The translations under genes and the position numbers were made by a program. From Candidatus Methylomirabilota bacterium (GTDB lineage: Bacteria; Methylomirabilota; Methylomirabilia; Methylomirabilales; Methylomirabilaceae): a stretch of 64,000 bases of DNA. This document shows positions 59,552 to 64,000 of this stretch, one piece after another. The DNA is taken from assembly GCA_016207095.1 (NCBI GenBank), contig JACQQF010000045.1, positions 1-64,000 of the forward strand, in the 5' to 3' direction. The notes beneath the pieces are model-generated. The model saw only the letters and a list, made by a program, of their open reading frames with translations. It made no database searches and was not told the DNA's origin. Positions within the stretch are counted from its first letter, which is position 1. The number at the start of each line of letters is the position of its first letter.

Positions 59552-59567
59552 AGCAACCATGGTGCCA
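59552..59567 (-). promoter_or_regulatory. Sigma-54 (-24/-12) promoter of the fatty-amine operon
   Basis: Minus strand TGGCACCATGGTTGCT: TGGCAC (59562-59567), five bases, TTGCT, an exact match to the sigma-54 consensus TGGCAC-N5-TTGCW with GG and GC at -24 and -12. Predicted start near 59541, about 27 bases before the small ORF. The divergent gene encodes a sigma-54-type activator. Confidence 0.78.
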
Positions 59568-59685
59568 GGAGCGAGTGCTTGAAAAAACAGAGAGTTAGGA
59601 CTATAGTGGGGGAAAAATCAGCGGCAAGTGGGTGGGGGATGAAGTGGATTTGGGGCCAACTTCGGCAATGGCAAAGGCATGAGCC

Positions 59686-62600
59686 ATGTCTGCCCAAGAG
59701 AGCACCCGAGAGAGTAATCCATTAGCCGAGTTGATCGGCGACAGCCCGGGGATCGAGGCCGTCCGGGAGCAGACCGGGCGGCTGCTTCACCGTCAGGGTG
59801 ACTCCCACCGGCTCCCTCCTCTCCTGATCCATGGCGAGACCGGGACCGGCAAAGGGCTCCTCGCTCGGGCGGTGCACCGTGGTGGCCCTCGCGCCAGCGG
59901 CCCCTTCGTTGACATCAATTGCGCAGCCATCCCTGAGACCTTGCTCGAGGCGGAGCTGTTCGGCTACGAGCGCGGAGCATTCACCGATGCCAAGCAGGCG
60001 AAGGTCGGACTCTTCCAGGTCGCCCACCGCGGGACGATCTTTCTCGACGAGGTGGGGCTCCTGCCCGATGGACTTCAAGCCAAGCTCCTGAAGGTGATCG
60101 AGGAGCGGTCGGTCCGCCGGATCGGCGGCACGCGAAATGAGTCGGTGGATGTTTGGATCCTTGCAGCCACGAATGAGGATCTCACCACGGCCATACGCGA
60201 GCGTCGTTTCCGCGAAGACCTCTACCATCGCCTGGCGGTCCTGACTCTCTGGATGCCGCCGCTGCGGGAGCGAGGCCGGGACATCCTGCTGCTTGCCGAA
60301 CACTTCCTCAAGAGGGCCTGCGCCGAATATCACCTGCCGCAGAGAACCTTGGCCCCCGACGGTCGCGCGGCCCTCCAAGCCTACCGATGGCCGGGTAACA
60401 TTCGAGAGCTGAGCAACGTCATCGAACGGGTGGCGCTGCTCTCAGAGGCGCCGCTGGTGACCGCGAAGATGCTCGGGCTGCCGGACGTGCCTCTGTCGAA
60501 ATCGCGAGAGGCGGCCCGACCTGATGAGGCGATCTCCCTCGCGACCGCAGTCGGTACCGTCGAGCGGGACCATCTCCTCGAGGCGCTTACCCAGACCAAC
60601 TGGAACATTACGCGGGCTGCGGCAGGCCTGGGGATTTCTCGCGACACACTCCGCTACCGCATCCAGAAGCACAGCTTGCAGCCTCCGGGGGCACTGCAGC
60701 GTCGCCGACGAGGCGCCTCGGGACCCACGACACTGGCGCCCTCGGTAGGGGCGCCAGAGCCTCCGGCCCTCGCGGTTGCTTCAGGTGCCCCGGGGACGGT
60801 TCCCGTGCCCGCGGGCGTTCGGTGGGAGCGGCGGCGGCTCACGCTGCTGCGCGCCGCCCTGGCTGCGCCGCCGGGATCGGACTCCCCCCTGTACGCCAGC
60901 CGGGCGCTTGAGGTTCTAGTGGACAAGGTAAGGAACTTCGGCGGGCGCGTCGAGGAACTGAGCCCGACGGGGATTGTCGCAGTGTTTGGCCTCGAGCCGG
61001 TCGAGGATGCGCCGAGGCGTGCCGCCCATGCGGCGATGGCCATCCAGAAGGCTGCGGAGCGCGCCCGGCGTGGGGGTACCGAGCCGCTGGCGGTCAAGAT
61101 GGGAATCCATGTTGACCAATTTCTGGTGGTGCAGGCCAGCGGTACCGTCGAGATCGACCTGGAGGCCAAGCGCCAGGCATGGACGGTGCTGGAGGCGCTG
61201 GTGACGAGCGCCGAACAGGACACCACTGTGGTCAGCGAGGCTGCCGCACCATTCCTGGAACGCCGCTTCGACCTGGTGCCGCTGGGTGGCCTGGAGCAGG
61301 CGCAGGGGCAAGCCTTCTGCCTGGTTGGGCATGAACGAACAGGACTCCGGTTCGGAAGGCGCATGGCCAGGTTCGTGGGGCGGCGCCACGAGCTGGAGCT
61401 GCTGCACAGCCGACTGACCTCCGCAATGGCGGGGCACGGGCAGGTGGTCGGGATCGGAGGCGAGGCTGGGATCGGCAAATCGCGGCTCCTGTTCGAGTTC
61501 CGACAGAGCCTCGCGGGTGAGCGGGTCACGTTTCTCAGGGGCCGCTGTCTCTCTTACGGGAGCGCCATTCCCTATTTTCCGATCCTCGACATGTTCCGCC
61601 GCAACTACAGGATCACCGAGTCCGATCGCCCAGAGATGATCACCGAAAAAGTCCGGTTCCTGCTGCAGCAGGTGGGGATGGATCCGGAGGAGTGGGCGCC
61701 ATACCTGCTCCAGATTTTGGGGGTGAAGGAGGGGACAGAAAGACTGGCCCCGCTTCCCCCGGAGGCGATCAAGTCCCGGACTCTCGAGGCTCTTCGACAG
61801 ATGAGCCTCATAGGCAGCCGGGGGAGACCGACTGTCTTCGCGGTAGAGGATTTCCACTGGGTGGATAAGGCCTCGGAGGAGTGTTTTAATTCACTGGTCG
61901 AGGGTCTGGGCGGCGCCCGCATCCTGTTCATCTGGACGTACCGTCCCGGATATCAGCCGCCCTGGATGGACAAATCCTATGCGACCCAGATGGCCCTCCA
62001 ACCTCTCTCCCCTCAGGACAGCCTCAGCGTGGTGCACTCAGTCCTCCAGACCCAGCAGGTCCCCGAACCTCTCGCGCAACTGATCCTGGGCAAGGCTGAG
62101 GGGAATCCATTCTTCTTGGAGGAACTGTCCCGGGCAGTCGGAGAGCAGGCAGATCACCGCCTGACCGTGGCGGTGCCTGACACGATCCAGGAGGTCCTCC
62201 TGGCGCGAATTAATCGCCTTTCCGACGAACCAAAGCGGCTCCTTCAGGCAGCCGCCATTCTGGGGCGGGAGGTTTCATTGCGCCTGCTGGGGGCGATCTG
62301 GGAGGGCCCAGGCGTCCTGGACCCGCATGTGAGGGAGCTCACCAGGCTGGAGTTTCTCTATGAGCAAACCTGGGCCGCCGAGCCGGTGTATGTTTTCACC
62401 CATGCCCTGACCCAGGAGGTCGCCTACGAAAGCTTGCTCATCCCTCGCCGCCAGGCCCTTCATGAGGCTACAGGCAGGGCTCTGGAGGCCCTGTACGCGG
62501 ATCGCCTTGATGAGGCGATCGACCGGCTCGCGTATCACTACTCCAGGACCGAGAGGGCCGACAAGGCCGTGGAGTATCTGAGGCGCTTTGCCAAGAAGGC

Positions 62601-63846
62601 GGCCCAAGGGCATGCCCATGCCGAAGCCATCAGAGCATTGCAAGAGGCCCTCGCGCACGTCGAGCGGCTGCCGCCACAGGAGCGCGACCGCCAGCTCCTC
62701 GATCTCACCCTTCGTCAGGCCTACTCCCTCACTCTCCTGGGCCGATTCCAGGCGGTCCAGGAACTCCTCCTGCGCCAGCAGGAGCGCCTGGAGCAGCTCC
62801 AAGATCCAGCCGTGGCCGGACACTATTATTTCCTGCTCGGTCGTGTTTCTTTATTCCTAGGAAATGTCGAGCAGGCGGTCCAGAGTGCGGCGCGATCCAT
62901 TACAGAAGCGAAGCGTTGTGGCGACAAGGCGACCATGGGGAAGGCCTACTATCTGCTGGCACAGGAGGCCCCCCTGTCCGGCCGAGGGCGTCAGGGAATC
63001 GAGCACGGCCAGCAAGCGGTGGCTCTCCTGGAGCCGACCGGGCAGCAGTGGTGGATCGGCCAGGCGCACTGGGTCGTGGGGCTTAATCACGCCCAAATGG
63101 GCGAATTCGAAGAAGCCCTGCAGGCTGAGGCGCGGGCCTACGCCATAGGAGAAGCCGCTGGAGACCGCCAGCTACAGGCTTCTGCCGCCTGGGCCTCCGG
63201 GCTCATCCGCGCGCTGATGGGAGATTGGGAAGCGGGGATCGAAGCGTGTCAGAGAGGTTTGCAACACTCTCCGGATCCACTCAGTATAGCGGTCGCTTTG
63301 GGGTGGCTGGGCCACGCGTACCTGGAGAAGGGAGATTTCGCTAACGCGATTCCCTTGCTCCAGCAGTCAGTCCAGAAGCTCGGCCAGTTTCCCTTCGCCC
63401 AATTTCAGGGATGGTTCATGATATGCCTGGCCGAGGGTCATCGTCTAAACGGTCAGATCGAGAAGGCGCTGGACCTTGCCAACCAGGGACTCGCAATCAC
63501 CAAAGGCGCGAAGTCTTCATACGGGGTCGGGTGGTCCCAGCGGGCCTTGGGTCGAATCGCCCTGGCCAGAGGCTCGCTTTCTGAGGCGGAGACCCATCTT
63601 AATGAAGCCCGGCAAATCTTTCACTCGCTTCAGGCGCGATACGACCTGGGACGCACCCACCTGGACCTCGCTGCCCTCGCCCACGCCCAAGGGAAGAAGG
63701 CGGAGGCCGCGACAGATCTTGGACATGCCCATCGCTTGTTTACGGCCTCGCGGGTCCCCAAGTATTTGGAGCGAACCGAGCAGCTCGCCAAGACCTTCGG
63801 GGTGGCGGTCTCGCGGGAGCCCTCAGACGATCTGTCCGCTGCTTGA
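59686..63846 (+). CDS. Chimeric sigma-54 activator/cyclase-like/STAND-TPR regulator
   Basis: 1386 aa. Residues 17-245: NtrC-type AAA+ with Walker A GETGTGK (50-56), the sigma-54-contact loop as GAFTDA (97-102; usually GAFTGA), Walker B IFLDEVG (118-124) and RFREDLYHRL. Residues 290-330: Fis-type HTH (ITRAAAGLGISRDTLRYRIQ). About 375-555: a nucleotide-cyclase-like domain lacking the metal aspartates (SPTGIVAVFG where GDG...A.FG is usual). From 563: FVGRRHELELL and a second Walker A GEAGIGKS (near 591), a STAND/AAA_16 module. From about 945: around ten TPRs. No receiver domain. It likely senses a ligand or partner through the C-terminal half and activates the divergent sigma-54 operon. Confidence 0.85.
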   Translation: MSAQESTRESNPLAELIGDSPGIEAVREQTGRLLHRQGDSHRLPPLLIHGETGTGKGLLARAVHRGGPRASGPFVDINCAAIPETLLEAELFGYERGAFTDAKQAKVGLFQVAHRGTIFLDEVGLLPDGLQAKLLKVIEERSVRRIGGTRNESVDVWILAATNEDLTTAIRERRFREDLYHRLAVLTLWMPPLRERGRDILLLAEHFLKRACAEYHLPQRTLAPDGRAALQAYRWPGNIRELSNVIERVALLSEAPLVTAKMLGLPDVPLSKSREAARPDEAISLATAVGTVERDHLLEALTQTNWNITRAAAGLGISRDTLRYRIQKHSLQPPGALQRRRRGASGPTTLAPSVGAPEPPALAVASGAPGTVPVPAGVRWERRRLTLLRAALAAPPGSDSPLYASRALEVLVDKVRNFGGRVEELSPTGIVAVFGLEPVEDAPRRAAHAAMAIQKAAERARRGGTEPLAVKMGIHVDQFLVVQASGTVEIDLEAKRQAWTVLEALVTSAEQDTTVVSEAAAPFLERRFDLVPLGGLEQAQGQAFCLVGHERTGLRFGRRMARFVGRRHELELLHSRLTSAMAGHGQVVGIGGEAGIGKSRLLFEFRQSLAGERVTFLRGRCLSYGSAIPYFPILDMFRRNYRITESDRPEMITEKVRFLLQQVGMDPEEWAPYLLQILGVKEGTERLAPLPPEAIKSRTLEALRQMSLIGSRGRPTVFAVEDFHWVDKASEECFNSLVEGLGGARILFIWTYRPGYQPPWMDKSYATQMALQPLSPQDSLSVVHSVLQTQQVPEPLAQLILGKAEGNPFFLEELSRAVGEQADHRLTVAVPDTIQEVLLARINRLSDEPKRLLQAAAILGREVSLRLLGAIWEGPGVLDPHVRELTRLEFLYEQTWAAEPVYVFTHALTQEVAYESLLIPRRQALHEATGRALEALYADRLDEAIDRLAYHYSRTERADKAVEYLRRFAKKAAQGHAHAEAIRALQEALAHVERLPPQERDRQLLDLTLRQAYSLTLLGRFQAVQELLLRQQERLEQLQDPAVAGHYYFLLGRVSLFLGNVEQAVQSAARSITEAKRCGDKATMGKAYYLLAQEAPLSGRGRQGIEHGQQAVALLEPTGQQWWIGQAHWVVGLNHAQMGEFEEALQAEARAYAIGEAAGDRQLQASAAWASGLIRALMGDWEAGIEACQRGLQHSPDPLSIAVALGWLGHAYLEKGDFANAIPLLQQSVQKLGQFPFAQFQGWFMICLAEGHRLNGQIEKALDLANQGLAITKGAKSSYGVGWSQRALGRIALARGSLSEAETHLNEARQIFHSLQARYDLGRTHLDLAALAHAQGKKAEAATDLGHAHRLFTASRVPKYLERTEQLAKTFGVAVSREPSDDLSAA

Positions 63847-63995
63847 CAGAGCGCAAGAAGAAGAATAAGCTCACTTGTTCTGAGAGAGACCCCGCTTCAT
63901 TACAAACCCAGGTGCAACAAGATGATGGCATTTATGAGAGGATCTCCTTCCGCTTGCACTTTTGAAGTGGAAGAAAAACATATCAGGAGGCGTGG

Positions 63996-64000
63996 ATGAG
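63996..64000 (+). CDS. Possible start of a gene cut by the window end
   Basis: AGGAGG at 63985-63990 is followed five bases later by ATG at 63996-63998, then the window ends. Nothing can be said of the product. Bases 63847-63995 show no other gene. Confidence 0.35.

Noticed and set aside
63901-63980. Second sigma-54 promoter before the last gene start
   Set aside because: TTGCAC and TGGCAT words occur but not with the required GG-N10-GC spacing.
1-64000. CRISPR array or tRNA/rRNA genes
   Set aside because: The repeats seen are palindromes without regular spacer spacing, and no cloverleaf or rRNA-like stretch was noticed in any intergenic gap.

Overview
The window is about 60% GC and densely coded, from a Gram-negative bacterium. 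Outer-membrane lifestyle is shown by a MlaFED-type lipid transporter and several lipobox lipoproteins. Hopanoid genes (squalene-hopene cyclase, HpnH, HpnG), a carotenoid hydratase-like gene, GH57 glycan enzymes and families of dispersed palindromic intergenic repeats would fit NC10/Methylomirabilota or a related uncultivated lineage. There is no rRNA marker here, so this placement is a guess. I saw no tRNA, rRNA, CRISPR array or complete insertion sequence.

Layout. 1-8.9 kb: housekeeping (inositol-phosphatase family enzyme, two small membrane proteins, CoA transferase, ClpB, zinc ribbon, GHL10 and HEAT lipoproteins). 9.1-17.1 kb: a hopanoid/carotenoid block (CruF-like, hpnH, shc, hpnG) followed by mlaE-mlaF-mlaD. 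17.1-23.2 kb: GH57/DUF3536 enzyme, CNNM/CBS transporter, cation:proton antiporter, LapA-like protein, universal stress protein, then a decayed second LapA-like copy. 23.5-26.6 kb: small secreted protein, a TetR regulator with two matching operator boxes, MscS channel. 26.6-36.3 kb: storage and compatible-solute sugars (DUF5752, TreT, a membrane sensor/HAMP-OtsA fusion, OtsB, GlgB, GH57 amylase). 36.4-47.0 kb: TPR protein, YgfZ, thioesterase, cobalamin adenosyltransferase, deformylase, an amidase pseudogene, PrmA-like methyltransferase, SirB1-like protein, ferritin-like protein, MutT/MutY pair, TldD/TldE. 47.2-48.6 kb: a toxin-antitoxin island (RHH antitoxin with a frameshifted RelE, a VOC-gene stub, VapBC with a palindromic operator).

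49.9-63.9 kb is the most unusual part. A tightly coupled minus-strand operon of eight genes (49970-59368), led by a 49-codon ORF, begins with a protein that fuses a class III PLP aminotransferase to a cyanobacterial-type acyl-ACP reductase, keeping the region of the catalytic Cys. It is followed by a ferritin-like di-iron oxygenase, a small membrane protein, a UbiH-like FAD monooxygenase, a His-rich membrane protein, a DAO-type FAD oxidase, a DUF2156 protein and a diacylglycerol-kinase-like lipid kinase. The gene set suggests reduction of an acyl thioester to an aldehyde, transamination to a fatty amine, then oxidative and lipid-headgroup steps. Upstream lies a consensus sigma-54 promoter (59552-59567, minus). 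Divergent from it is a 1386-residue regulator with an NtrC-type AAA+ domain, a Fis-type HTH, a degenerate nucleotide-cyclase-like domain, a second STAND-like ATPase and a long TPR tail. I propose the operon and regulator as one candidate undescribed, sigma-54-controlled fatty-amine lipid system.

Many small features are decayed genes or repeats: relics of lapA, amidase, VOC and relE, and at least six repeat families, some of which supply start or stop codons of neighbouring genes.
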